A stretch of 64,000 nt of DNA. Source: Azospirillum sp. B510. GTDB taxonomy: Bacteria; Pseudomonadota; Alphaproteobacteria; Azospirillales; Azospirillaceae. Of the stretch, positions 45,334-53,939 are shown piece by piece. Under the pieces are notes generated by a model. That model saw nothing but the letters and a program-made list of their open reading frames with translations. It had not been told where the DNA came from and searched no databases. A program made the position numbers and the translations under genes. The stretch lies in assembly GCF_000010725.1 (NCBI RefSeq), contig NC_013855.1:905001-969000 (forward strand). Reading direction: 5' to 3'. The stretch's first letter is position 1. Every line of letters begins with the position of its first letter.

Positions 45334-46640
45334 CAGGCCGCGGAAAAAGGGCTGTGCACGGCTGTCGTGTCGTGATTCCCTCCAGTGAGGGCAAAGGCGA
45401 CCGTTGAGGGAATGATGCGGGGCTCGGACGAACGCAGCGAAGGTCTTTTCAGCTACGTGAGCTGCGAGGCACGGGTTCCGGCGACCCATCCATTGCGGCC
45501 GATCCGGGCCATCGTGGACGAAGCGCTGGAGGTGATGTCACCGGCGTTCGAGGGGCTGTACTCCAAGATCGGCCGGCCGTCGATCCCGCCGGAAAAGCTG
45601 CTGCGGGCGCTGCTGCTCCAGGCCTTCTACTCGGTGCGCTCGGAACGCCAGCTGATGGAACAGCTCGACTATAACCTGCTGTTCCGCTGGTTCGTCGGCT
45701 TGTCGATGGACGCTCCGGTGTGGGACGTGACGGTGTTCACCAAGAACCGGGAGCGTCTGCTGGCCGGGGATGTGGCGGCCAAGTTCCTGGCCACCGTGCT
45801 GGGCCAGCCGAAGGTGAAAGCGCTGCTGTCGGACGAGCACTTCTCGGTGGACGGGACGCTGATCGAAGCCTGGGCCAGCGTGAAGAGCTTCCGGCCCAAA
45901 GATGGCAGCGGTGAGCCGCCGGGGCCGGGACGCAACGGCGAACGCGACTTTCACGGCGAGAAGCGGTCCAACGAGACCCATGCCTCGACCAGCGACCCCG
46001 AGGCGCGGCTGTACCGCAAGGGCAACGGGCAGCCGGCGAAGCTGGCCTTCATGGGTCATGCGTTGATGGAGAACCGGAACGCCCTGGTGGTCAATGTCCG
46101 GCTCACCGCGGCGACCGGCTTGGCCGAGCGCGAGGCGGCGGTGTCCATGGTCGAGGCCATCCCCGGCCGCCACCGCATCACGGTGGGCGCCGACAAGGCC
46201 TACGACACCAAGGATTTCGTGGCGAACATGCGCGAGTTGGGCGCCGCCCCGCACGTCGCCCAGAACACCCGCAACCGCCGCTCGGCCATCGACGGCCGAA
46301 CCACCCGCCACCCCGGCTATGCAGTCAGCCTACGAATCCGCAAGCGCATCGAGGAGGTGTTCGGCTGGATCAAAGGGGCCGGGCTACGCAAGACCCGCCA
46401 TCGCGGCACGGCCCGTGTCGGCTGGATGTTCACCCTGACCGCCGCCGCCTACAACCTGATCCGCCTGCCAAAGCTACTGGCGGCGGCATAATCACGCCCG
46501 GAGTCCGCCCAAAAGGCGGCCTTGGGCGCTCCAGGCCGGGGGTGCACCCGCTGATTTCGACCAAAGCGGGTGCAAAAGGCCCAAATTTCGAGCCTCCGCA
46601 GAGGCAAGGACGCCATACACGAGCCTTTTTCCGCGTCCTG
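45334..46640 (+). mobile_element. IS5-family insertion sequence, copy 1
   Basis: 1307 bp. Left end CAGGCCGCGGAAAAAGG, right end reverse-complemented CAGGACGCGGAAAAAGG. Flanks are TTAG (left) and TTAA (right), both fitting the YTAR target of the IS5 subgroup but differing at one base. It lies within the IS110 transposase gene and appears identical to copy 2 at 51336-52642. Confidence 0.88.
45385..46491 (+). CDS. IS5-family transposase, copy 1
   Basis: 368 aa as read; the likely true start is the Met of MRGSDERSEGLFSYVSCEAR at 45415. Catalytic residues: Asp in FSVDGTLIEAW, Asp in VGADKAYDT and Glu in RIRKRIEEVFGWIKG. Intact frame. Protein identical to that of copy 2. Some pipelines label such proteins IS1182; the YTAR target supports IS5. 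Confidence 0.93.
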   Translation: MRAKATVEGMMRGSDERSEGLFSYVSCEARVPATHPLRPIRAIVDEALEVMSPAFEGLYSKIGRPSIPPEKLLRALLLQAFYSVRSERQLMEQLDYNLLFRWFVGLSMDAPVWDVTVFTKNRERLLAGDVAAKFLATVLGQPKVKALLSDEHFSVDGTLIEAWASVKSFRPKDGSGEPPGPGRNGERDFHGEKRSNETHASTSDPEARLYRKGNGQPAKLAFMGHALMENRNALVVNVRLTAATGLAEREAAVSMVEAIPGRHRITVGADKAYDTKDFVANMRELGAAPHVAQNTRNRRSAIDGRTTRHPGYAVSLRIRKRIEEVFGWIKGAGLRKTRHRGTARVGWMFTLTAAAYNLIRLPKLLAAA

Positions 46641-47766
46641 TTAAACCAAAGCGTCAGTGCGGAATCCGGCTGGTGGCGGTTCCACAGCCAGGCGATCTGG
46701 ATCAACGTCGTGCGCAGACGTGGATTACCTGATTTTGAAACTCCCTGCTCGTGATCCACCTGGCCACTCTGCCAGGGTGTCGGCGCGAGGCCCGCGTAGG
46801 CGGCGACCTGTCTGCGGTTGTCGAAATGCCGGCAAAGCCCTTCGCCCCACAACACGGCCGCGGCCGCCGCTCCAATCCCTTTCAGGCCCAGCAACAGAGC
46901 GGCGCCGGGAAATGCGAGCGCCTCTGCGGTAAGCATGTCGGTACTCGCCCGCTCGATGTCCTTTATCTGTGCAAGCACCAGTTCAAGGCGGTCAAGCTCC
47001 CGCGAAATCTGCGCCTGCAGGTGGGGTGGCAATGGGCGGCCATCTCCGGTACGGAGCTCATCAAGCCGCTCCCGGCGATCGCGCCGCAGCGGTTCATAAG
47101 CTCCGACGCCATGACTGTAGAGCAGCCCCTTGATCCGATTGACGTGCGCTACCCGTTCATTGACCAGTACCTTGCGTTCCCGCGCGATCCGCCGCCGGTC
47201 TTCCTCTTCAGGCGTTGGCGGCCTTACCATTGCACAAACGCGAGGCTCGCCCCGCTTGTAGGCCAGCAACGTTCGGACGAGCGCCTCGCCGTCAATCCTG
47301 TCGGTCTTTGCCCGACGACGGCGGCGCGAAATCGCTACCGATGCCGGGTCGACAACGTGACTTTCGATCCCTTCCTGGAGTAGGACCCGATGAATCCAGA
47401 AGCCGTCCAACCCTGCTTCCTGGATCACAACAATTGGAAAGATTTGCCCAGTCCGAACCAGAGCCTTGCGTCGTAATTCCGCAAATCGCAAAAGCAGGTC
47501 ACCAATATCCCCTGCCTTGACCAGATGTTTCGACATCTTCTCGCCACCACCCGGCGTCAGTGATGTGACCAGCCATTTCGACTGGCTCAGCTCAAGCGAA
47601 ACGAAGATCGCGCCGAGATCGACACGAATGGCGGTGGAATTGGATGTGCTGGACATGACGGCCTCCGGGTTCAGTGCTGGACCAGAACTCTGACCCGGTT
47701 CCAGTCGCTCTTCACCTCATAGGATCTCGACCCCGTGGACAGCGCGGTGCGCGTCGATGAAGGCGA

Positions 47767-48096
47767 TCATCGCTTGAACGGGCGGTCGAGCTCCGCCTGA
47801 GCAAAATACGCCGACGCCTTGCGCAGAATCTCGTTCGCCTGGCGTAGCTCCCGCACCTCACGCTCCAGCGCCTTGATCTTTTCCTGCTCGTCCGTCGTCG
47901 GACCGGGCCGCTTGCCCTGGTCACGCTCGGCCTGCCGGACCCAGTTCCGCAGCGTCTCGGGATTGCAGCCGATCTTCGCAGCGATCGAACTGATCGCCGC
48001 CCACTGCGACGCGTGTTCGCCTTCGTGGTCAAACACCATGCGAACCGCGCGTTCGCGCACTTCAGGGGCGTATTTGGGTGATGCTTGCTTCGTCAT
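47767..48096 (-). CDS. IS3-family transposase OrfA
   Basis: 109 aa. The helix-turn-helix ([20 protein letters not shown], then [19 protein letters not shown]) is followed by a leucine-zipper-like helix ([36 protein letters not shown]). It overlaps the orfB ATG by 4 bp. OrfA alone binds the IS ends; its OrfB partner is broken. Confidence 0.88.
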   Translation of the reverse strand: MTKQASPKYAPEVRERAVRMVFDHEGEHASQWAAISSIAAKIGCNPETLRNWVRQAERDQGKRPGPTTDEQEKIKALEREVRELRQANEILRKASAYFAQAELDRPFKR

Positions 48097-48149
48097 GTTG
48101 AACCCAGTCTCTCAAGAAACGGGGCCTCCAGCAAACCCGGTGCGGTTCA

Positions 48150-48620
48150 CAGCCGGACGTGCGCCACCTGCACCTTGGTGGTGACGCCGTCCAGGACGAT
48201 CCAGTCCTCGGCCCAGTCGAACTGATAGGCCTCACCCGGCGCGAAGGTCAGCGGCACAAAGGCCTGCGCCGGCGTGGTTACCGGCTGGCGCTGCCGGAAG
48301 CGCTTGATGTAGCGGCGCACCGCATCATAGCCGCCCGGAAAGCCCGCCGCCTGCAGGCGCTTGAAGAGGCCCAGGTAATCGAGCCGGTCCCGCGCCGGCT
48401 GACGATCGTTCTCCTCGACCAGCCGTTCCAACTCCTTCTGGAAGGCTCCCAACTGCGGATAGGGTTGCACCTGCCGCTCATACCGCGGCGCCGTCTCCCC
48501 CGAGCGCAGGTACTTGCTCACCGTCTCCCGCGACACCTTCAGCGACCGGGCGATCGCCCGCTCACTCTTCCCCTTTGCGTGCTCCCGTCGGATCCGCGCT
48601 ATCGTCTCCACCGTCAGCAT
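48150..48620 (-). pseudogene. IS21-family transposase IstA, N-terminal fragment
   Basis: About 157 residues: MLTVETIARIRREHAKGKSE, the HTH RAIARSLKVSRETVSKYLRS, then the start of the DDE domain (GEAYQFDWAEDWIVLDGVTT). The frame is cut by the IS3 end at 48149, whose first TGA supplies the stop. The rest of istA and istB is missing from the window, showing a deletion or rearrangement. It is a different IS21 member from the intact one at 56205-58812. Confidence 0.82.
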
Positions 48621-48706
48621 CCTCGCTTGGCCACCCTGTCGCACAACCCAGAGTGGAAGTCTGCCAGATCAGGAGGTGGATGGGTTTGGGACGCCGATCA
48701 CCCCCG

Positions 48707-48885
48707 AAACTGGCCTACTGTTCCACGCCGATGCACACAAGGACAACGGCCCCGAAAACCTTGCCGTCCTCCGGCTCGCCATCAACCTCGTCTCAAAGGA
48801 TGCTTCCAAGGGGGCCACCCGCGTCAAGCTGCTGCGAGCCGCCTGGAATTCCGCCTTCCTCCGAAAACTGCTCGCCCAAATCTGA
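48707..48885 (+). pseudogene. ISAs1-family transposase, C-terminal fragment
   Basis: The frame ends HADAHKDNGPENLAVLRLAI, then NLVSKDASKGATRVKLLRAA and WNSAFLRKLLAQI before the stop. This matches the conserved end of ISAs1-type transposases (H-x-D-x-x-K-D-N-G-P-E-N-L-A-x-L-R). Nothing upstream of about 48700 fits the rest of the protein. Confidence 0.65.
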
Positions 48886-48926
48886 TATGCGATTGCCCTG
48901 AGGATAGCGGAAACTCCGACAGTCCC

Positions 48927-49613
48927 CTATGCTCGGGCATGGCCCCAGAAGTTTGGGCAAAGCACCATCGGGAAATGGTTGGAGGCCTGGAGGATAAGCA
49001 GACCGGGCCAGCCCAGCGATTCCCGCACCAAATCCTTCTTGAATTCGGTGTCACTGTGGTTGCGCTCGATGGTCACGTCATGGAATCCGGAGCGCTTGAG
49101 CAGCCGGTGCAGGCTGCCATAGGTCTGGAGCGAGCAATGCTCACGAAAGATCAGGGCCAACTTCTCGCGATTGAAGGCGCGCAGCGCCAGGATCCAATAG
49201 GGCGCATCGATCAGCAGGTTCGGCGTCTGGAAAACAAGGCGTCCCCCCGGCCGCAACACCCTGCGCAGCCCGGCCAGATAGGCTTCCACCTCGGGGATGT
49301 GCTCGATGACATCGAACATGGTGATGACGTCGAAGCTCTGGTCGGGAAAAGGCAGGGTCGTACCGTCATAGGCCTGCATCCGCCCCTTCAACGCGGGGTA
49401 GGCGGCCTCTCCCTTGGCGAGGGCGGCGGCGTCCACCTCCACCCCATAGACGTCGCCATACCCACGCCGGCGCAGATTTTCAAGAAAGCTGCCATGACGG
49501 CAGCCGACATCAAGGATCCGGGCGCCTGGATCGATCCCGAGCGACTGGACGTAGGTCAGGCACGAGGCGGTATCGCCGCGCTCGCCGTCAAGGACAACCG
49601 CGTCCATCACCAC
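48927..49613 (-). CDS. Class I SAM-dependent methyltransferase
   Basis: 228 aa. SAM motif I is ILDVGCRHGSFLENL; motif II acidic YGVEVDAAAL; then SFDVITMFDVIEHIPEVEAY and LRRVLRPGGRLVFQTPN, the pattern of glycan- and lipid-linked methyltransferases often found in O-antigen islands. The C-terminal ~60 residues contain a hydrophobic stretch (SLGWPGLLILQASNHFPMVL). It follows the FkbM-type gene on the same strand and the two form an isolated pair between IS remnants. Substrate unknown; a sugar or sugar-lipid is likely. Confidence 0.87.
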   Translation of the reverse strand: MVMDAVVLDGERGDTASCLTYVQSLGIDPGARILDVGCRHGSFLENLRRRGYGDVYGVEVDAAALAKGEAAYPALKGRMQAYDGTTLPFPDQSFDVITMFDVIEHIPEVEAYLAGLRRVLRPGGRLVFQTPNLLIDAPYWILALRAFNREKLALIFREHCSLQTYGSLHRLLKRSGFHDVTIERNHSDTEFKKDLVRESLGWPGLLILQASNHFPMVLCPNFWGHARA

Positions 49614-49730
49614 CCCACTCAGCGCGATCTTGGACGCCGTCCGCCATCATGGCGGCACAGCCGGTCCACAAGAGAATCACCGGCCATACGGAAGCGGATT
49701 TCATCGAAGAGAAAGCAGAAATCCCAGCGA

Positions 49731-50516
49731 TCATGGAACACGGCGGAACAAGAGATTGAAAACAGTGTTAGTTTCAACAACCTCAGGCAGCGGATAGGGC
49801 TTGCGGTTCCGCCCGCCACACAGGTCGACACCGACGTTGTTGATCAGCTCCGTCTGATACCCATACTCCTCAAAGGTCTTGCGGAGCGGGATCTCGCCGA
49901 ACCCATTGCGCAGCAGCTCCCCCCGGTTGATCTCGCACACGACGTAATCGGGCAGGCGGCGCGACAAGGTGCGGTGGGCTCCCTTCATCACATGCTGCTC
50001 ATGGCCCTCGGCATCGATCTTCATGAGACGGATTGTGGTGAGCTGCAAATCCTCGACAAGATCGTCCAGACACAGGGACGTGCAGGGGAAGACGGCGTCC
50101 TCCTGCCCCACCGTGTCCTCCGCTCCCAAAACGCGGGACAGCCCAATGTCCTGGCTGTTGGCCAGGATGCGGCCGGCACCAACCTTGTCCGATAATGCGG
50201 CATTGAAGGCCATGATGCAGGAGGCGCCATTGGCGGCAATATGGCGGGCCAGACGGACATAGGTCTGGGGATTCGGCTCGAATGCCAAAATCCGCCCCTG
50301 GCCGCGCATGGCCGCAAAGGACAGGAGGGAGTAGTAGCCAACGCAAGCCCCGACATCGATCACCGTGTCGCCGGGGCGAAGAAGCTCAAGAAAGGTCAAG
50401 GATGTAAATTGCTCATGGAAAAATCCGGACTCCAACGCCCGTCCCAGTGGGGGCGACAAAAGAAACGATGCCACATCACCATTATGCGGGAACTGGATTT
50501 TTTTATAGGAGTTCAT
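49731..50516 (-). CDS. FkbM-family methyltransferase
   Basis: 261 aa. The family core reads GDTVIDVGACVGYYSLLSFA (SAM loop), ILAFEPNPQTYVRLARHI, and RLMKIDAEGHEQHVMKGAHR with the conserved KxDxEG. FkbM proteins O-methylate sugars or small molecules. The ATG at 50516 was chosen (GGAA upstream); a TTG 6 codons earlier is possible. It is less GC-rich at its 5' end than the window norm, consistent with acquisition. It precedes the second methyltransferase gene by 117 bp. Confidence 0.87.
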   Translation of the reverse strand: MNSYKKIQFPHNGDVASFLLSPPLGRALESGFFHEQFTSLTFLELLRPGDTVIDVGACVGYYSLLSFAAMRGQGRILAFEPNPQTYVRLARHIAANGASCIMAFNAALSDKVGAGRILANSQDIGLSRVLGAEDTVGQEDAVFPCTSLCLDDLVEDLQLTTIRLMKIDAEGHEQHVMKGAHRTLSRRLPDYVVCEINRGELLRNGFGEIPLRKTFEEYGYQTELINNVGVDLCGGRNRKPYPLPEVVETNTVFNLLFRRVP

Positions 50517-50732
50517 TTTGAAATTCCGCGTCAAGACGCATGAAAGTTCAGGCTTCCGCCTTCTTATCCCATCGCGCCACGCCGCTCAACCACCCTGTCA
50601 TGGACGCTACGCAAAAAGCTCAAGGATCACCGCTGAGCTATGCGGGAAACTGGGTGATGACGGTCTGAAGAGGGCGGCGTATCGAGGTTGGTGACGAAAC
50701 CTGCCCGAACCTCCACGAGGCAGCGATACGCC

Positions 50733-51116
50733 ATGGATGAGAATAGCAAGGTTGTTTGGCTGCGTCAGCCGGAGGAGATCGACGACCCGCTGACCGCCAT
50801 CTTACGGGCTGGTGCCCGCCGGCTGCTGGAGCAGACGATCGAGGCGGAGGTGGAAAGCTTTCTGGCCTCCATGAAGGCCGTCACGTTGCCGGACGGCCGC
50901 GAGCGGGTCGTGCGGCACGGCCATGGTCCTGAATGGACGATCCAGACCGGCATCGGTCCAGTGCCGGTCCGTCGCGCCAAGGTGCGCGACCGTGGCGGCG
51001 CCGAGGCTGGCGAGCGGGTCCGCTTCACCTCGGCGATCCTGCCCCGCTGGGCGCGGCGGACCAAGAGCCTGGACGCGCTGCTGCCGGTGCTCTATCTGCG
51101 CGGCGTCTCCACCTGT
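50733..51116 (+). pseudogene. IS256-family (mutator-type) transposase, N-terminal fragment
   Basis: MDENSKVVWLRQPEEIDDPL, then RAGARRLLEQTIEAEVESFL, VVRHGHGPEWTIQTGIGPVP and LLPVLYLRGVST: the first ~128 residues of an IS256-type transposase. Homology stops at YLRGVST (51116), where the sequence changes; the catalytic domain is absent. Confidence 0.82.
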
Positions 51117-51331
51117 AAAGGCCGAATGAAGTTTGGCCCATCCGCATTCTCGGTGCAGATCGACGCGAGGATGAGCACATAGAGGGAACACTTTTCCCTC
51201 CAGAGTTCCGGTTTCCTTGTCCAAATCACTGCTTTCGTTGCTCCCAGCCGGCCTTGTCGTCGACCGGGTTTCCGTCGACGCTGATCGGGTGCGGAACGTG
51301 TCAACGACTGTGAGACAGCCCGAGTTATGAA
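51117..51331. other. Unassigned sequence between IS256 fragment and IS5 copy 2
   Basis: 215 bp without a recognisable gene. It may be the tail of yet another broken element, but no family can be named. Confidence 0.35.
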
Positions 51332-51335
51332 TTAG

Positions 51336-52642
51336 CAGGCCGCGGAAAAAGGGCTGTGCACGGCTGTCGTGTCGTGATTCCCTCCAGTGAGGGCAAAGGC
51401 GACCGTTGAGGGAATGATGCGGGGCTCGGACGAACGCAGCGAAGGTCTTTTCAGCTACGTGAGCTGCGAGGCACGGGTTCCGGCGACCCATCCATTGCGG
51501 CCGATCCGGGCCATCGTGGACGAAGCGCTGGAGGTGATGTCACCGGCGTTCGAGGGGCTGTACTCCAAGATCGGCCGGCCGTCGATCCCGCCGGAAAAGC
51601 TGCTGCGGGCGCTGCTGCTCCAGGCCTTCTACTCGGTGCGCTCGGAACGCCAGCTGATGGAACAGCTCGACTATAACCTGCTGTTCCGCTGGTTCGTCGG
51701 CTTGTCGATGGACGCTCCGGTGTGGGACGTGACGGTGTTCACCAAGAACCGGGAGCGTCTGCTGGCCGGGGATGTGGCGGCCAAGTTCCTGGCCACCGTG
51801 CTGGGCCAGCCGAAGGTGAAAGCGCTGCTGTCGGACGAGCACTTCTCGGTGGACGGGACGCTGATCGAAGCCTGGGCCAGCGTGAAGAGCTTCCGGCCCA
51901 AAGATGGCAGCGGTGAGCCGCCGGGGCCGGGACGCAACGGCGAACGCGACTTTCACGGCGAGAAGCGGTCCAACGAGACCCATGCCTCGACCAGCGACCC
52001 CGAGGCGCGGCTGTACCGCAAGGGCAACGGGCAGCCGGCGAAGCTGGCCTTCATGGGTCATGCGTTGATGGAGAACCGGAACGCCCTGGTGGTCAATGTC
52101 CGGCTCACCGCGGCGACCGGCTTGGCCGAGCGCGAGGCGGCGGTGTCCATGGTCGAGGCCATCCCCGGCCGCCACCGCATCACGGTGGGCGCCGACAAGG
52201 CCTACGACACCAAGGATTTCGTGGCGAACATGCGCGAGTTGGGCGCCGCCCCGCACGTCGCCCAGAACACCCGCAACCGCCGCTCGGCCATCGACGGCCG
52301 AACCACCCGCCACCCCGGCTATGCAGTCAGCCTACGAATCCGCAAGCGCATCGAGGAGGTGTTCGGCTGGATCAAAGGGGCCGGGCTACGCAAGACCCGC
52401 CATCGCGGCACGGCCCGTGTCGGCTGGATGTTCACCCTGACCGCCGCCGCCTACAACCTGATCCGCCTGCCAAAGCTACTGGCGGCGGCATAATCACGCC
52501 CGGAGTCCGCCCAAAAGGCGGCCTTGGGCGCTCCAGGCCGGGGGTGCACCCGCTGATTTCGACCAAAGCGGGTGCAAAAGGCCCAAATTTCGAGCCTCCG
52601 CAGAGGCAAGGACGCCATACACGAGCCTTTTTCCGCGTCCTG
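51336..52642 (+). mobile_element. IS5-family insertion sequence, copy 2, TTAG duplication
   Basis: 1307 bp, the same ends and sequence as copy 1, exactly 6002 bp further on and in the same orientation. Flanked by TTAG on both sides (51332-51335, 52643-52646), a perfect YTAR duplication. It sits at the 3' end of an IS630 transposase gene. Confidence 0.9.
51387..52493 (+). CDS. IS5-family transposase, copy 2
   Basis: 368 aa as read, likely starting at 51417 (MRGSDERSEG). Identical in sequence to the copy 1 product, with the complete DDE triad (SVDGTLIEAW, GADKAYDT, RKRIEEVFGW). Identity of both copies means the duplication is recent. Confidence 0.93.
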   Translation: MRAKATVEGMMRGSDERSEGLFSYVSCEARVPATHPLRPIRAIVDEALEVMSPAFEGLYSKIGRPSIPPEKLLRALLLQAFYSVRSERQLMEQLDYNLLFRWFVGLSMDAPVWDVTVFTKNRERLLAGDVAAKFLATVLGQPKVKALLSDEHFSVDGTLIEAWASVKSFRPKDGSGEPPGPGRNGERDFHGEKRSNETHASTSDPEARLYRKGNGQPAKLAFMGHALMENRNALVVNVRLTAATGLAEREAAVSMVEAIPGRHRITVGADKAYDTKDFVANMRELGAAPHVAQNTRNRRSAIDGRTTRHPGYAVSLRIRKRIEEVFGWIKGAGLRKTRHRGTARVGWMFTLTAAAYNLIRLPKLLAAA

Positions 52643-53520
52643 TTAGGGCGGCAGCGGCACCAGCGTGATGTTGCCCGGCACGACGAGCGCCCGCGATCCA
52701 TGCCAGCCGGCCTGGTCGAGCACGAGCACCGCCTGGACGTCCGGTTCCAGGCTGCGGGAGAAGCCGCCCAGGAACAGGCTCATGGCGGTGGTGGAGACGG
52801 TCGGCATGACCAGCGCGAAGTCGGCGCCGCTGGCCGGGCAGACAGCGGCGTAGAGGTAGGCCGAGGTGAAGCGCTTGTCGCACAGCCCGGCCGGACGCTG
52901 CCCGCGCTCCCACCAGCGGTGCGCGGTGCGGCCCTTCTGGCCGATGCGCGCTTCGTCCTGGAACCAGAGTTGGAGGCGACGCTCCGGATGCGCAGCGGCC
53001 GCGGCCTTCAGCGCTTCGCGCAGCCCCTTTTTTGGAAGGCGGCCTGGGCCTTGGCGTTGGACTGCGGATGGCGGGGCCGCGTCTTCTGCTTCGACAGGTT
53101 CAGCCGACGCACGATGCGCGACAGACTGGCCGGATGCAGCGTCTTGGCGAAGCGTTCGGCGATCACCTCGCACAGGATCGGCAGGGTCCATTCCACGCAG
53201 CCGTGCCGTCTCGGATCGGGGCCGGCCAGGATGATGGCCTTGAGCGTCGCCTGTTCGCCCTCGCTCAGCCATTCCGGCCGGCCGGGCAGTGGACGATCAT
53301 AGAGCCCGGCGACGCCTTCGGCGTTGTAACGCACCACCGCATCGCGCAGGGCTTGGCGGTCCATGCCGGCCAACCGCGCCGCTTCCGCCCGGCTCACCCC
53401 GTCGAGCGCATGGGCGATGGCGAACATCCGGGCCGCCACCCGCCCTTTGTGCTCCCGCCGCGCCAAGGCACGCAATTCGCTCGCGCTCAAGTCTTCCCGG
53501 ATCGGCAACGCCGCTGGCAT
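52643..53520 (-). pseudogene. IS630-family transposase, 3' end lost at IS5 copy 2
   Basis: The first frame starts at 53520 (MPAALPIREDLSASELRALA) with GGGAGGAG upstream. A run of six A on the coding strand (53033-53028) in AAFQKK marks the -1 shift to the second frame, which carries Asp in QLWFQDEARIGQKG and Asp in LVLDQAGWHGS. It ends ITLVPLPP at the IS5 boundary; the YSPELN part with the last catalytic Glu is not found on the other side of the IS5. The protein is related to, but clearly different from, the IS630 in tnsA. Confidence 0.85.
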
Positions 53521-53939
53521 TCGCTCCTCCCCATCGCGATGGGGTATCGAATCACGGATTGCCGGCCTTGGGAATCCCTCTCAGTGAGTCAGCGGCTCCG
53601 CTCACCGGTATCAATTCCTGGAGCCCGACATTGTCGGTGTCTGGCACCGCCGAGAAGGTCGCCAGGGAGCTGCCGGCGGAGAGCTGGATTCGCTTGTCGG
53701 CGGGCAACGGCACCAAGGGGCTGCGGCTTTATGACTGGCCCTACCTGGAATTGGCCGATTTCGATCCTGAGATAGTTGTAGTGCCGACCAGTTTTGTCCT
53801 CTCGACGCGCGACCTGCTGTTGATGCGACGCCCCGTTGATGAAAAACTTTCATTCTTCACAACCTAGTGCCGGCACGGTACGCCGGTGGACACATTAGTC
53901 CGAGTCGAGGGACAACGCTGGTTGATCGAGGACGCCTTA

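Larger units (their letters stand above)
45194..47656 (-). pseudogene. IS110-family transposase, interrupted by IS5
   Basis: 47656-46641 encodes the RuvC-like DEDD part (LGAIFVSLELSQSKWLV, IQEAGLDGFWIHRVL, AKTDRIDGEALVR) and most of the C-terminal serine domain (LKGIGAAAAAVLWGEGL, VSKSGNPRLRTT). After the IS5 insertion the last 45 or so residues continue at 45330-45194 (KDQVARNGGRLKKTMIVAVA then WKYTRAGVVIEGAVLKAA). Joining the pieces through the shared TAA restores one frame of about 382 aa, so the IS5 insertion is the only lesion I see. Confidence 0.85.
44889..47725 (-). mobile_element. IS110-family element inside IS3 orfB, itself holding an IS5 copy
   Basis: Boundaries come from rejoining orfB: minus-strand GAG then ATCCTATGAGG at the 5' side, and CCTCATATAAG then CCG at the 3' side. 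The ends form an imperfect 11-bp inverted repeat, and no target duplication is seen, as usual for IS110-type elements. The 3' non-coding end (44889-45193, 305 bp) is long, the place where IS1111-type members encode their bridge RNA. Boundaries are accurate to a few bases only. Confidence 0.75.
44034..47770 (-). pseudogene. IS3-family transposase OrfB, interrupted by IS110 element and a stop codon
   Basis: The first 15 residues ([15 protein letters not shown]) are at 47726-47770; the rest resumes at 44888 with PICKALPIAPSRVRRH. The pieces join exactly as in intact relatives (GVE-PICK). The DDE domain is present (DFTYVPTWNGFVYVALIIDA, HHSDRGSQYVS, YDNALAETVNGLYKAE). A TAG at 44154 after FEAVE then stops the frame, which continues as ATLEWGDWFNNRRLLEPIGN. 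Inactive. Confidence 0.85.
43989..48149 (-). mobile_element. IS3-family (IS407-like) element, split by nested insertions
   Basis: The ends match as inverted repeats: TGAACCGCAGCGGGATTGTC at 43989 and, reverse-complemented at 48149, TGAACCGCACCGGGTTTGCT. Inside, orfA and the orfB start are at the right and the rest of orfB at the left, both on the minus strand, separated by an IS110-type element that itself holds an IS5 copy. The flanking tetranucleotides differ (CTTT left, CAGC right), so the outer flanks have been rearranged since insertion. Confidence 0.85.
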
